Shown here piece after piece: positions 43,796 through 52,393 of a DNA stretch of 64,000 bases (its first letter is position 1; each line of letters opens with the position of its first letter). The notes below the pieces were generated by a model. That model worked only from the letters and a program-made list of their open reading frames with translations, did not search any database and had not been told where the DNA came from. This DNA is from Leucobacter salsicius M1-8. GTDB taxonomy: Bacteria; Actinomycetota; Actinomycetes; Actinomycetales; Microbacteriaceae. The stretch covers positions 1 through 64,000 of the forward strand of contig NZ_AOCN01000004.1 in the NCBI RefSeq assembly GCF_000350525.1, read 5' to 3'. The position numbers and the translations under genes are program-made.

Positions 43796-45441
43796 GGTGC
43801 AAAGCTCCTTCGAGCGGGAGTGGTGTGAGAAGAATGGTTTCGTGCAGCTGCGCCTGTGGGTGCAGCGACCCCAGGGGAGACCGTCGCAAGACGCCAGGCT
43901 CGCCGGAGCGCCTGCGCGGGGTCCGTTGCGGGGGTGTCGGCGCGCTGGTGTGCACCGCGGGACTCGGTGCGGGCAAGCGCCGCGTACGCGATGAGCTCGG
44001 CGAGCCGGGCATCGCGGCCGGGCACCGCCCCGAAGGCGTCGAGCGCAGAGGTCATACCGGCCGCCTCGCGCTCGATCCCGAGCTCCTGGCTCAACATTCG
44101 ACCCACCGACTGCGGCGTCCCACCCGTCGATCGCACGGATCCGGCACACGCAGAACCGGCCCGTGCGCCTTTCTGCCCCACGATCTCCACCCTCGCCAGC
44201 AACCGTGGCAGCGCCGCACCCGACAGTTCCCAGGACCGATCGGCGACGAATCGCACGGCCGCTTCGGCCGCGCGACGGCCAAAGACGAGCCCCTCAAGCA
44301 GCGAGTTTGAGGCCAGCCGGTTCGCGCCGTGCACCCCGGTGCCCGCGGCCTCGCCCGCGACGAACAGCCCCGGCACGCTGGAACGCCCCTCGAGGTCGGT
44401 GGCGACGCCGCCCATTGTGTAGTGCGCGGCGGGCGCCACCGGCACGGGCTCCGCGGCCCACTCGTAGCCGTGCCTCCGCAGTGCCGCATCAATCCCAGGA
44501 AATAGTCGGGCAAGGCTTCCCTGGCCGTGCTCGGTCTCGATGCTGCGGGCGTCGAGCCAGACGCGATCGGAGCCAGTGTCACGCAGCACGCGATGAATCT
44601 CGCGCGACACGATGTCGCGCGACGCCAGATCCGCTGCGGGGTGACGTCCCTGCATAAACCTCGACCCCGCGCCGTCGAGCAGCACTGCCCCGGCTCCCCG
44701 CACCGCCTCGGAAATCAGCGCTCCCGTGCCCGCGAGCACGGTGGGGTGAAACTGCACGAACTCCAGGTCGGCCACCACGGCGCCGACCTCGGCCGCGGCA
44801 CCGATGCCGTCGCCGCGGGCGCCCGCGTGATTCGAGGTGCGGTCGTAGAGCGCCGAGTATCCGCCCGTGGCCAACACGACCGCGTCCGCGTGGATCCGCT
44901 CCCCCGGGGCGCCCTCGAGACCCTCGCCGTCCTCACGGCGCAGTTCCGCTCCCACCACGACGCCCTGGTCCACGATCAACCGGTCAAGCACCGCGTGCTC
45001 GATCACGCGAACCCCGACAGGGAGGTGCGCCACCAGGTGCGCGTGCATCACGGCCCCCGTGCGGTCGCCGCCCGCGTGCACGATCCGGTGCGCCCCGTGG
45101 GCGCCCTCGAGCCCGAGGGCGACCTCACCCGCGGGGCCGCGATCCGGCGCAAAACCCTCAGCAATCAGGTGCCGCACGTCGGCGGCACCGTCGGTCACGA
45201 GCGCCCGGGCGGCCTCGACATCGACAAGCCCGGCACCCGCGGCCATCGTGTCGTCCAGGTGGGCGCGCGCAGAGTCACCGGGCGCAAGCGCCGCGGCGAT
45301 CCCGCCTTGTGCCATCGCGGTGCTGCACGCGTCACCGAACGCGAGCGTGCCCGCCGTAACGACGGTTACCGCGGCGCCCGCGGCGTGCGCCACGCGTGCC
45401 GCGGTCAGCCCCGCGACCCCGGCACCGATGACGAGAATCAT
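43789..45441 (-). CDS. nadB: L-aspartate oxidase
   Basis: The protein has 550 residues. It oxidises aspartate to iminoaspartate with FAD, the first step of NAD synthesis. GAGVAGLTAARVA binds FAD, and AHYTMGGVATDLEGRSSVPG is the succinate-dehydrogenase-like active site. GLFVAGEAAGTGVHGANRLASNSLLEGLV is also present in consecutive parts. The ATG overlaps the nadA stop by four bases. The C-terminal 20 residues past the helical domain are Thr/Ala/Arg-rich and may be disordered. Confidence 0.95.
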   Translation of the reverse strand: MILVIGAGVAGLTAARVAHAAGAAVTVVTAGTLAFGDACSTAMAQGGIAAALAPGDSARAHLDDTMAAGAGLVDVEAARALVTDGAADVRHLIAEGFAPDRGPAGEVALGLEGAHGAHRIVHAGGDRTGAVMHAHLVAHLPVGVRVIEHAVLDRLIVDQGVVVGAELRREDGEGLEGAPGERIHADAVVLATGGYSALYDRTSNHAGARGDGIGAAAEVGAVVADLEFVQFHPTVLAGTGALISEAVRGAGAVLLDGAGSRFMQGRHPAADLASRDIVSREIHRVLRDTGSDRVWLDARSIETEHGQGSLARLFPGIDAALRRHGYEWAAEPVPVAPAAHYTMGGVATDLEGRSSVPGLFVAGEAAGTGVHGANRLASNSLLEGLVFGRRAAEAAVRFVADRSWELSGAALPRLLARVEIVGQKGARAGSACAGSVRSTGGTPQSVGRMLSQELGIEREAAGMTSALDAFGAVPGRDARLAELIAYAALARTESRGAHQRADTPATDPAQALRRAWRLATVSPGVAAPTGAAARNHSSHTTPARRSFAPC

Positions 45442-46820
45442 GGCTTTGCCGCGAGCATCCGCTCGAGAGCGACGCTCGCGTCCTGCGACACCTCAGGTGC
45501 GACCGTGATGCGGTTGGGGGTGTTCCCCGCAACGAGCGATTCCAGGGTCCACGCGAGATAGGCCGGGTGGATGCGATACATGGTCGAACAGGGGCAGATT
45601 ACGGGGTCGAGACAGAAGATCGTGAGATCCGGGCGCTGCTGTTGGAGCCGGTTCACGAGGTTGATCTCGGTGCCGATCGCGAGCACATCCCCGGGCTGCG
45701 CCGCCTCGACCGCCAGACGAATGTACTCGGTTGAGCCCGCACCATCTGCCGCGTCGACGACGGGGGCCGGGCACTCGGGGTGCACGATCACGCGCACGCC
45801 GGGGTACTCCTCGCGCGCCTTCGCGATCTGGTCCACGGTGAAGCGCTTGTGTACCGAGCAGAAGCCGTTCCACAGGATCACTTTGGAGTCACGCAGCTGC
45901 TCGACCGTGTTACCGCCCCGTGCCAGGTGCGGCCGCCACAGGGGCATCTCGGCCTCGGTGACACCCATGGCCCTGGCCGTGTTGCGGCCGAGGTGCTGGT
46001 CGGGGAAGAACACGACGCGCTGACCGCGCGCGAACGCCCACTCGAGCACGGTGTGCGCATTCGAGGAGGTGCACACGATGCCGCCGTTGCGCCCGCAGAA
46101 CGCCTTGATCGCGGCCGACGAGTTCATGTAGGTGACGGGAATGACGGGCTGCAGCTCGCCCTCGACTTGCGGCGCATTCGCATCGAAGCCCAGCGCCTCG
46201 GCGAGCTCACTCCAGCAGTCCTCGACCTGATCGATCGTCGCCATGTCGGCCATCGAGCAGCCGGCCGCAAGGTTGGGCAGGATCACCGCCTGATCATCGC
46301 GCGAGAGAATATCGGCCGTCTCGGCCATGAAGTGCACCCCACAGAACACGAACGCCTCAGCCTCCGGGCTACTCTTCGCGGCCTGCGCGAGCATGAACGA
46401 GTCGCCCACGAAATCTGCGTACTGCACCACTTCGTCACGCTGGTAGAAGTGACCCAAAATGCGCACGCGTTCGCCCAGCGTTGCCCTGGCCGCGACGATC
46501 CACTCGTGTAGTTGATCGTCACTCGCATCGGTGTAACGCGTCGGCAGCGGACCCTGGCGGGGGGCGTCGCCGGGGATGCCGTCGGCTACCGAGGCGCCCG
46601 GGCCGTAGCCCGGCGCGCGGTCGATACTCCACGGTGCGTCGGCGAGTTCTGTGCCACAGGTCGAGGCGTTGCCAGAGTCGTTCTTCGACGTCAGCTTGAT
46701 GGGCTTACGCAGCGCAGGCTGCCGCGGCTTGCCCGCCGGGCGCGAATCAATCTCGCGCTGGCTGTCGCGCTGGCTCTCACGCTGAACCGCGCCAGCAATC
46801 AGGTCGTGCACGCTCGTCAT
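45438..46820 (-). CDS. nadA: Quinolinate synthase (Fe-S enzyme)
   Basis: The protein has 460 residues. It condenses iminoaspartate with dihydroxyacetone phosphate. Cluster cysteines are in FVFCGVHFMAETA, WNGFCSVHKRF and ICPCSTMYRIHP, and ILGHFYQRDEVVQYADFVGDS is the family start of the catalytic core. The first 90 or so residues are a poorly ordered extension (SQRDSQREIDSRPAGKPRQP) beyond the usual core. The ATG at 46820 follows GAGGAG. nrtR lies 76 bases upstream in the same direction. Confidence 0.94.
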   Translation of the reverse strand: MTSVHDLIAGAVQRESQRDSQREIDSRPAGKPRQPALRKPIKLTSKNDSGNASTCGTELADAPWSIDRAPGYGPGASVADGIPGDAPRQGPLPTRYTDASDDQLHEWIVAARATLGERVRILGHFYQRDEVVQYADFVGDSFMLAQAAKSSPEAEAFVFCGVHFMAETADILSRDDQAVILPNLAAGCSMADMATIDQVEDCWSELAEALGFDANAPQVEGELQPVIPVTYMNSSAAIKAFCGRNGGIVCTSSNAHTVLEWAFARGQRVVFFPDQHLGRNTARAMGVTEAEMPLWRPHLARGGNTVEQLRDSKVILWNGFCSVHKRFTVDQIAKAREEYPGVRVIVHPECPAPVVDAADGAGSTEYIRLAVEAAQPGDVLAIGTEINLVNRLQQQRPDLTIFCLDPVICPCSTMYRIHPAYLAWTLESLVAGNTPNRITVAPEVSQDASVALERMLAAKP

Positions 46821-46896
46821 TGGGGGTACTCCTCGGTGAAGTTGGTGTGGTGGCTGGGGTGGAAGATTGGTCGGGCCCAGCGCCTGGGCACTTTGA

Positions 46897-47832
46897 TTAC
46901 GCGGGCGGGGCGACGAAGCGGTAGAGCTTCGCGGGCCGGTGACGCGTCCCGGATTCGACGCCGCCGGTTTCGACGAGCGAGCCCTGGGCAAGCGCCTGGC
47001 GGCGGAAGTTCGCGGGATCAACCGTGCGGCCTTGCACGGCCTCGTGCACGCGGCGCAGCTGGGCGAGCGTGAATGATTCGCCCAAGAATCTGTGCGCAAC
47101 CTGCGCATACTCCGTCTTGCTGCGCAGCCGATCGAGGGCGTGCGCGACGATCTCGGCGTGGTCGAACGCGAGCTCGGGCAACGCGTCGACCGGGAACCAA
47201 GCCACGTTGCGCGCGGCCTCATCTGCGCCAGCGCTCAAGCGCAGCGCATCGGCAAAGTCCTCGGGGGCATGCTGCGGTTCATGTTCTTGGGGCGCAGGTT
47301 CAATCGGTTCCGGATCGTCCCACCGCCGCGCACGCGGGGCCTGGGCGGCGGTGCCACTGCCTTCGTCGAGACCTTGCGAACCGATGCCGGTTGCTCCCAC
47401 TGGTACCTCGATCGATTCGTTCAAGGCATTGCTGTCGCGCCGCGCCTCGGGAAGCCACTCTCCGCCGTACAGCGCCCAGTAGGCGATTGTGACAAGCCGC
47501 TGTGCCTCGGCGGAACGCTCGACGCCGCCGAAAGAGTAGAGCTGTTCAAGGTACCCGGGCTGGCTGCCCACCGCGTCTGACAGCGTGCGGTTGGCGGTGC
47601 CGGAGAGGGGTTCGTCCCACCTGGTGGACCCACCGGGCAGCGCCCACAGGCCGCGAAACGGGGCACGCGTGCGGCGCACGAGCGGAATCCACAGTGCGAG
47701 GTCATGCTCAGCGTCGCCACTATCGGTTGGAGGCGTGAGTGCGAACGCGATTGTCGAAACCGCAACAGCGGGCGGCAGAAACCGGCGCTCGCTTGCGCTC
47801 AAAGCTGCGTAGTCCACCACGGCTCCACTCAA
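46897..47832 (-). CDS. nrtR: NrtR-type NUDIX transcriptional regulator of NAD synthesis
   Basis: The protein has 311 residues. A NUDIX-like domain (ALPGGSTRWDEPLSGTANRTL in two pieces) is followed by a C-terminal winged helix (LGESFTLAQLRRVHEAVQGR, DPANFRRQALAQGSLVETGG, RPAKLYRFV). This is the layout of NrtR, an ADP-ribose-responsive repressor of NAD genes. An acidic, proline-rich insert of about 75 residues splits the NUDIX half. It leads the nadA-nadB-nadC-nifS block. The TTG at 47832 is used; a GTG at 47820 is an alternative. Confidence 0.88.
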   Translation of the reverse strand: MSGAVVDYAALSASERRFLPPAVAVSTIAFALTPPTDSGDAEHDLALWIPLVRRTRAPFRGLWALPGGSTRWDEPLSGTANRTLSDAVGSQPGYLEQLYSFGGVERSAEAQRLVTIAYWALYGGEWLPEARRDSNALNESIEVPVGATGIGSQGLDEGSGTAAQAPRARRWDDPEPIEPAPQEHEPQHAPEDFADALRLSAGADEAARNVAWFPVDALPELAFDHAEIVAHALDRLRSKTEYAQVAHRFLGESFTLAQLRRVHEAVQGRTVDPANFRRQALAQGSLVETGGVESGTRHRPAKLYRFVAPPA

Positions 47833-47868
47833 CGTTCAGGAGCTCTCGTTCAGCTCCAACCTTACTTA

Positions 47869-47893
47869 AAGTCAATGTGACCATAAGTGACTT
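47869..47893. promoter_or_regulatory. Dyad upstream of nrtR, candidate operator
   Basis: AAGTCA (47869-47874) and TGACTT (47888-47893) form an inverted repeat with a 13-base spacer, 37 bases before the nrtR start. Self-regulation by NrtR would fit. The resemblance to known boxes is weak. Confidence 0.3.
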
Positions 47894-48154
47894 GCGCCCT
47901 CAAGACTACGCCCGAACCACGAGACGACCAAATTAATCTGGTGCACAACCGCGTGACGGGACCACCCAATTTCAAGCGCGACACGCCAAAAGCGAGCCTC
48001 TGCGACGAAACTCGACAGCTGGCCAGCAGTCGCTCACATACGGCCATGTGCGGCGCAGAGTCTCTTGCACAGCCTCAGCCACACCCATCAAGCACACCCA
48101 ACCTGAGACGAAAAGACACAAACAGATCACAATCCTGGTGTCAAACCAGGTACG

Positions 48155-48164
48155 TAGGCTAAAC
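48155..48164 (+). promoter_or_regulatory. Candidate -10 region of the cold-shock gene
   Basis: TAGGCTAAAC is identical to the sequence in front of tRNA-Arg. Starting transcription just behind it would give a leader of nearly 150 bases, typical of cold-shock mRNAs. The -35 is unclear. Confidence 0.4.
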
Positions 48165-48314
48165 TCGAGCGCAAGACCAGTAATGCCGAACGTAGGAAAC
48201 TTCCAGCACGTTTTATGCCGCGCTCGCGCGGCACTGCTTCACCAGTCTCCACGTCGGCACCGTCGCCGTGGCACCAAGGGCTTAAATGCCCAGCAATAAC
48301 AAAGGAAATACAGC

Positions 48315-48518
48315 ATGGCCACCGGCACCGTAAAATGGTTCAACTCCGAAAAGGGCTTCGGCTTCATCACCCCCGACGAGGGCTCGTCTGACGTGTTCGC
48401 ACACTTCAGCGCCATCGCAGGCAACGGCCGCCGCGATCTGTTCGAAGAGCAGCGCGTTGAGTTTGACATCGAGCAGGGCCCCAAGGGCCTGCAGGCGAGC
48501 AACATCCGCGCGATGTAA
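48315..48518 (+). CDS. Cold-shock protein (CspA family)
   Basis: This 67-residue single OB-fold binds single-stranded RNA and [20 protein letters not shown] contains RNP1 (KGFGFI) and DVFAHFSAI contains RNP2. [20 protein letters not shown] follows. The ATG has AAAGGAAA ten bases upstream. It forms a single-gene transcript with a long leader and a strong terminator, so its level is probably set by mRNA structure. Confidence 0.95.
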   Translation: MATGTVKWFNSEKGFGFITPDEGSSDVFAHFSAIAGNGRRDLFEEQRVEFDIEQGPKGLQASNIRAM

Positions 48519-48551
48519 GTTAATTCTTCAACCGCAAGGTTAAAGATTTAC

Positions 48552-48594
48552 ACCCGAGGGGTGGAGCTTCGGCTCCACCCCTCGGGTTTTTTGT
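48552..48594 (+). terminator. Terminator of the cold-shock gene
   Basis: A perfect 16-bp stem (48552-48567 with 48572-48587), a TTCG tetraloop and six Ts form a textbook Rho-independent terminator. Confidence 0.95.
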
Positions 48595-48672
48595 ATCTTC
48601 ACCACAGGTCACTCGACGCGTCACCGCGCCAAGCGATACGTTCGAGGAGATTCCCTACGAACGGTGCCATAC

Positions 48673-50748
48673 ATGTCAGCGCAGACGCCCCTCGGTTCCT
48701 CAATTCCGCTCCGCCCCACGGGCTCCTCCACGGCCCAGCATTTCCCTCGACTCTTCGAACCCCTCGAGTTGGGACGCGTCACGCTGCCCAACCGCATCAT
48801 CATGGGCTCCATGCACCTTGGGCTCGAAGAATTCGATGACGGCCCCGCCCGGCTCGCCGCTTTCTATCGCGAACGAGCCGCATCCGGACCAGCCCTCATC
48901 ATCACCGGCGGCGTCTCCCCCAACGAGGCGGGCCGACTCACCGCCAAGGAGCGGCCACTCACCAGTGAACAGGATCTCGCGCGCCACCGCCCGATTACCG
49001 AGGCCGTGCATCAGGCGGGCGGCCGCATTGCCCTGCAGCTCCTGCACGCCGGGCGGTACGCCGCCCACCCCGGGCTCGTCGCCCCGAGCCCCATTCAGGC
49101 TCCAATCTCTCCCCTTACCCCGAGGGAACTCACCGACGCCGACATCGAACGCACGATCGACGACTACGCGCACGCCGCGCGCCTGGCGCTACAGGCGGGA
49201 TACGACGGAGTCGAGATCATGGGCTCCGAGGGCTACCTCATCAACCAGTTCACGGCCCCCGTCACCAATCGGCGCACGGACCGCTGGGGTGGCAGTCTCG
49301 ACAACCGACTCCGGTTTCCGACCGAAATCGTGCGGCGCGTGCGCGAAGCCTGCGGCGAAGGCTTCATCATTGTCACCCGCGTCTCGATGCTCGACCTCGT
49401 GCAGGGCGGCTCCACCGTGGACGAGGTGATCGAACTCGCCAGGCGCGTCGAGTCGGCCGGCACCAACCTCATTAACACCGGGATCGGCTGGCACGAGGCC
49501 CGGGTGCCGACAATTGCGGCCACCGTTCCGCGGGCGGCCTTTGCGTGGGTCACGAAGCGCCTCATGGGCGCGATATCTGTTCCCCTCATCGCCGCCAATC
49601 GCATCAACATGCCGGCCGAAGCCGAGCAGGTACTCGAGGAGGGGGCCGCCCACCTCGTCTCACTCGCCCGCCCGTTTCTCGCCGACCCCGAGTTCGTCGC
49701 CAAGGCGCGGGCCGGCACACCCTGGCGCATCAACACCTGCATCGCGTGCAACCAGGCATGCCTCGACCATGCCTTCGCGGGCAAACCCGCTTCGTGCCTC
49801 GTGAATCCGCGGGCTGGTCGCGAGACAGAGCTCGCCATCGATCCGGCGCTTACACCCCGGCGCATCGCGGTCGTGGGCTCGGGACCCGCGGGGCTCGCGT
49901 GCGCCACCACCGCCGCAAGCCGTGGCCACCGCGTCACACTTTTCGAGGCGGCAGCCGACCTCGGAGGCCAGCTGAACCTGGCACTCAAAGTACCCGGTAA
50001 GAGCGAGTTTCGCGAGACGCTGCGCTACTTCACGAACCGCATTCACGAGACCGAAACTGAGCTGCGCCTCGGTCACCGTGCGACGCCCGAGGATCTCGCG
50101 GACTTTGACGAGGTCGTGATTGCGACGGGGGTCACGCCCCGCTCCCCCGAGATTCCCGGCCTCGACCATCCAAGCGTCGTCAGCTACGTGGACGTGCTGC
50201 GGCACGGTGCCGCCGTCGGCGAGCGGGTCGCGATCCTGGGCGCGGGGGGCATCGGCTTCGACGTCGCCGACTATCTCACGGACGAGCACCCCGCCGCGCC
50301 CTCCGATATCGGGGCGTTCCTCGCGCACTGGGGCGTTGATCCGGAGCAGCCCGATGGGTTCGCGGCCACGGGCCCGTCTCCTGATGTGCCTCGCCGCTCG
50401 GTGATCATGCTGCAGCGCAAGGACACCAAGCTGGGCGTGGGGCTCGGCAAGACAACCGGGTGGATTCACCGCGCCGAGCTTGCCCGCCGCGACGTGCTCA
50501 TGATCCCGGGTGCCGAGTACCTCAGCATCGACGACGCGGGCCTCACCGTACGCGCGGGCGAACAGGTGCGCACGCTCGAGGTCGACACGATCGTCCTGTG
50601 CACGGGACAGGATCCGGATCGCACGCTGTTTGACGAGCTCGCCGCCGCGGGCCGCGAGGCGCTCCTGATCGGAGGCGCTTTCATTGCGGGCGAGCTGGAC
50701 GCCAAACGTGCGATTGAACAGGGGACAAAGTTGGGTGCGAGCCTATAG
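48673..50748 (+). CDS. Old-yellow-enzyme/2,4-dienoyl-CoA reductase-type flavoprotein
   Basis: The protein has about 691 residues. The N-terminal half is an OYE barrel (FEPLELGRVTLPNRIIMGSM, LLHAGRYAAHP, GYDGVEIMGSEGYLINQF). A [4Fe-4S] ligand set CIACNQACLDHAFAGKPASC follows. The C-terminal half has two Rossmann motifs (VVGSGPAGLACATTAASRG for FAD and LGAGGIGFDVADYL for NADPH). This domain order matches FadH dienoyl-CoA reductase and trimethylamine dehydrogenase relatives. The ATG at 48673 is preferred over the GTG at 48664. It is the last chromosomal gene before the phage-like region. Confidence 0.9.
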   Translation: MSAQTPLGSSIPLRPTGSSTAQHFPRLFEPLELGRVTLPNRIIMGSMHLGLEEFDDGPARLAAFYRERAASGPALIITGGVSPNEAGRLTAKERPLTSEQDLARHRPITEAVHQAGGRIALQLLHAGRYAAHPGLVAPSPIQAPISPLTPRELTDADIERTIDDYAHAARLALQAGYDGVEIMGSEGYLINQFTAPVTNRRTDRWGGSLDNRLRFPTEIVRRVREACGEGFIIVTRVSMLDLVQGGSTVDEVIELARRVESAGTNLINTGIGWHEARVPTIAATVPRAAFAWVTKRLMGAISVPLIAANRINMPAEAEQVLEEGAAHLVSLARPFLADPEFVAKARAGTPWRINTCIACNQACLDHAFAGKPASCLVNPRAGRETELAIDPALTPRRIAVVGSGPAGLACATTAASRGHRVTLFEAAADLGGQLNLALKVPGKSEFRETLRYFTNRIHETETELRLGHRATPEDLADFDEVVIATGVTPRSPEIPGLDHPSVVSYVDVLRHGAAVGERVAILGAGGIGFDVADYLTDEHPAAPSDIGAFLAHWGVDPEQPDGFAATGPSPDVPRRSVIMLQRKDTKLGVGLGKTTGWIHRAELARRDVLMIPGAEYLSIDDAGLTVRAGEQVRTLEVDTIVLCTGQDPDRTLFDELAAAGREALLIGGAFIAGELDAKRAIEQGTKLGASL

Positions 50749-50802
50749 CCTATGGGCATCACATAACGCTAACTTCAGTAACACTCGCGGTACGCTCCGA
50801 AG

Positions 50803-50988
50803 ATGGCCACAACAGACCGCTTCACCCAGACCACACCGGAAGCCAAAGTCGCTGAACTAATCCTCGAGCTACGCGCTGGAGGCATTTCATATTCACAGAT
50901 CGCTACCGAGGTAGGCCTCTCCGCATCACGAGTAGGCGAGATCGTGCGCGCCAACGAACGCGATCAGATTCTCGAATCATTGTCGTAG
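50803..50988 (+). CDS. Small helix-turn-helix protein
   Basis: The protein has 61 residues. ELRAGGISYSQIATEVGLSASRVGEIVRA is a clear helix-turn-helix (given here in one segment of under 30 codons around 50866-50955). The rest is too short for a sensor domain. It sits at the edge of the prophage on the strand opposite to the tail genes, so it may be a phage or host regulator. A partner is not visible. Confidence 0.6.
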   Translation: MATTDRFTQTTPEAKVAELILELRAGGISYSQIATEVGLSASRVGEIVRANERDQILESLS

Positions 50989-51009
50989 GCGCCCCGTACC
51001 CTCGCCCGT

Positions 51010-51282
51010 ATGGGAGGAATGCCTTGGAACCCGATGATGGCCGTGCAGCGAGTAAGTGATGATGAGGGACACCTCTATGACGGCAACGTCCGTGTAGCTA
51101 TCTTGCGTCAAGTTCGTATTGGACGCCCCTCCGCGCTCCTGTGGCGCTCTGTCACGGGCGATCAGGCCCCGGACGACCGCCACCTCGTCGGATACTTTCC
51201 GTCGATCCAGATGGCCGCAGCGGTCACCTGGCGGTCTTGGAACCAACGACACAAGCCCGTCGAACAACATGCACTCGCGTAA
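51010..51282 (+). CDS. Hypothetical protein at the prophage edge
   Basis: The protein has 90 residues, no recognised domain and a Trp-rich, soluble composition (MPWNPMMAVQRVSDDEGHLY, VTWRSWNQRHKPVEQH). It starts ATGGGAGGAATG, 21 bases after the HTH gene, and stops just before the terminator shared with the prophage lysis genes. Coding status rests on the open frame and close spacing. Confidence 0.45.
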   Translation: MGGMPWNPMMAVQRVSDDEGHLYDGNVRVAILRQVRIGRPSALLWRSVTGDQAPDDRHLVGYFPSIQMAAAVTWRSWNQRHKPVEQHALA

Positions 51283-51291
51283 CGCAAAAAG

Positions 51292-51323
51292 CCGCCCCTC
51301 ACTCCCGAAGGAGTGAGGGGCGG
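51292..51323 (-). terminator. Terminator of the prophage late operon
   Basis: A perfect 14-bp stem (51292-51305 with 51310-51323, loop CGAA) is followed on the minus strand by a TTTTT tract (51286-51290 in reverse). It also lies just past the plus-strand gene and could serve both directions. Confidence 0.88.
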
Positions 51324-51395
51324 TGTTACATTGCTTGTCATAATCTGACAGATCAAGAAATGTTGTCAAAATATGACATCGTTTGAAACACACTC

Positions 51396-51683
51396 TTAGC
51401 GCGGCGCTTTCCCCCGAGCTGCCTCAGTAAGCCGCTGGATGTACGAACCCAGCGCACCGAGCCCGGCAACGACCGCAGCAGTTCCCACGCTGATCCAGAA
51501 CGGGCCCGACAGCAACTGTTCCGGCGTGATGCCAATCAATGCGGCCGCGATCACGCCAAGCACGGCGACCACGATTACTGCAGCTGAGTTCTGCAGGATG
51601 GTGCGCGATGCACGACGACGAGCATCGGCATGCACCTCGGCTCGCGTCAGCTGACCGGCATCTTTAAGCGGTTCCTCTAACAT
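51396..51683 (-). CDS. Holin-like phage membrane protein
   Basis: The protein has 95 residues with two hydrophobic segments: VIVVAVLGVIAAALIGI and FWISVGTAAVVAGLGALGS. It has a charged N-terminus and a basic end (AARGKAPR). Size, two helices and position behind the endolysin agree with a holin, but no specific family is recognised. The ATG at 51683 has AAGGAACAG upstream; a second ATG at 51704 overlaps the previous gene. Confidence 0.6.
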   Translation of the reverse strand: MLEEPLKDAGQLTRAEVHADARRRASRTILQNSAAVIVVAVLGVIAAALIGITPEQLLSGPFWISVGTAAVVAGLGALGSYIQRLTEAARGKAPR

Positions 51684-51696
51684 CTGTTCCTTCTTC

Positions 51697-51981
51697 CTAA
51701 TCATCACGAAAGTCCAGAGATGGCATCTCTGTCTCTGTAACACCAGCCCGAATCGCGGCAACAGCGTTACGGTGCCCCCATTCGGTCGCGATCCGTTCCC
51801 GCCGCTCAGCCACACGGACGCGGGCTTCCGCTTCCGCAAGTAGCCGCGCCATGTGGTCGACCTCTGAACGCCGACGCTGCGTGCGCCCAGTGTGCCCTTC
51901 ACGGACCATGTCCATCGCTTTCGTCAGACCGCCTCCGGAGACGAACGCGACCGCGAGCAAAGCCCAGATAGGACCGTCCAT
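51697..51981 (-). CDS. Small phage protein with one N-terminal helix
   Basis: The protein has 94 residues. A single hydrophobic segment (WALLAVAFVSGGGLTKAM) is followed by a charged, alpha-helical stretch (DHMARLLAEAEARVRVAERR) that may form a coiled coil. It lies between two membrane proteins of the lysis region, so a spanin-like or holin-partner role is possible but unproven. Confidence 0.55.
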   Translation of the reverse strand: MDGPIWALLAVAFVSGGGLTKAMDMVREGHTGRTQRRRSEVDHMARLLAEAEARVRVAERRERIATEWGHRNAVAAIRAGVTETEMPSLDFRDD

Positions 51982-51985
51982 GTAT

Positions 51986-52393
51986 TCACCCCCTGGGCCG
52001 GTAAGTGAACCTGCGAATCATGAGCCAACGGAGGCCGAGCACCACGAGTGCAAACCCGATATACCAGGGCGTCACCGAATCAGAGCCGGGCAAGAGCACC
52101 ACATAGATCGCTGCCGCGCACAACATCAACGCAATCCCAAGACGCTCGCCCCACCAGAAGTCCCGATACCCCGAGATCATCGCAACGACCATGCCCACAA
52201 CGTTGAGCACTCCCACCGCGATGGCTGCGGCGAGTGCGTAGCTCATGCCGGTTGTGTAGCAGGCGGCGGTGGTGAGTACTGAGAAGCCTGACGCGCCGAG
52301 CATGAGGTATGCGAGTCCCCAGCCGATTGAGAATGGTCTTGGTTCTGGGACTGTTAGCCACCAGGTTCGGGCCCAGTGGATTACAGCTCGCAT
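51986..52393 (-). CDS. Phage membrane protein, four helices
   Basis: The protein has 135 residues and four hydrophobic segments ending in RWLMIRRFTYRPRG. The ATG at 52393 shares a base with the TAA of the endolysin gene (TAATG), indicating translational coupling. It could be a second holin component. No family signature is seen. Confidence 0.6.
   Translation of the reverse strand: MRAVIHWARTWWLTVPEPRPFSIGWGLAYLMLGASGFSVLTTAACYTTGMSYALAAAIAVGVLNVVGMVVAMISGYRDFWWGERLGIALMLCAAAIYVVLLPGSDSVTPWYIGFALVVLGLRWLMIRRFTYRPRG

Larger units (their letters stand above)
47833..48314. other. 482-bp intergenic region with the cspA leader
   Basis: This gap separates the divergent nrtR and cspA genes. It holds a possible NrtR site (47869-47893), a small CCTGGT/ACCAGG hairpin near 48134-48150, a candidate -10 at 48155, and about 150 bases of leader before the cold-shock gene. 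No credible coding frame was found. Confidence 0.7.

Noticed and set aside
51292-51323. The strong hairpin as a phage attachment site
   Set aside because: It has the form of a terminator with a T tract, and no second copy can be compared within the window.
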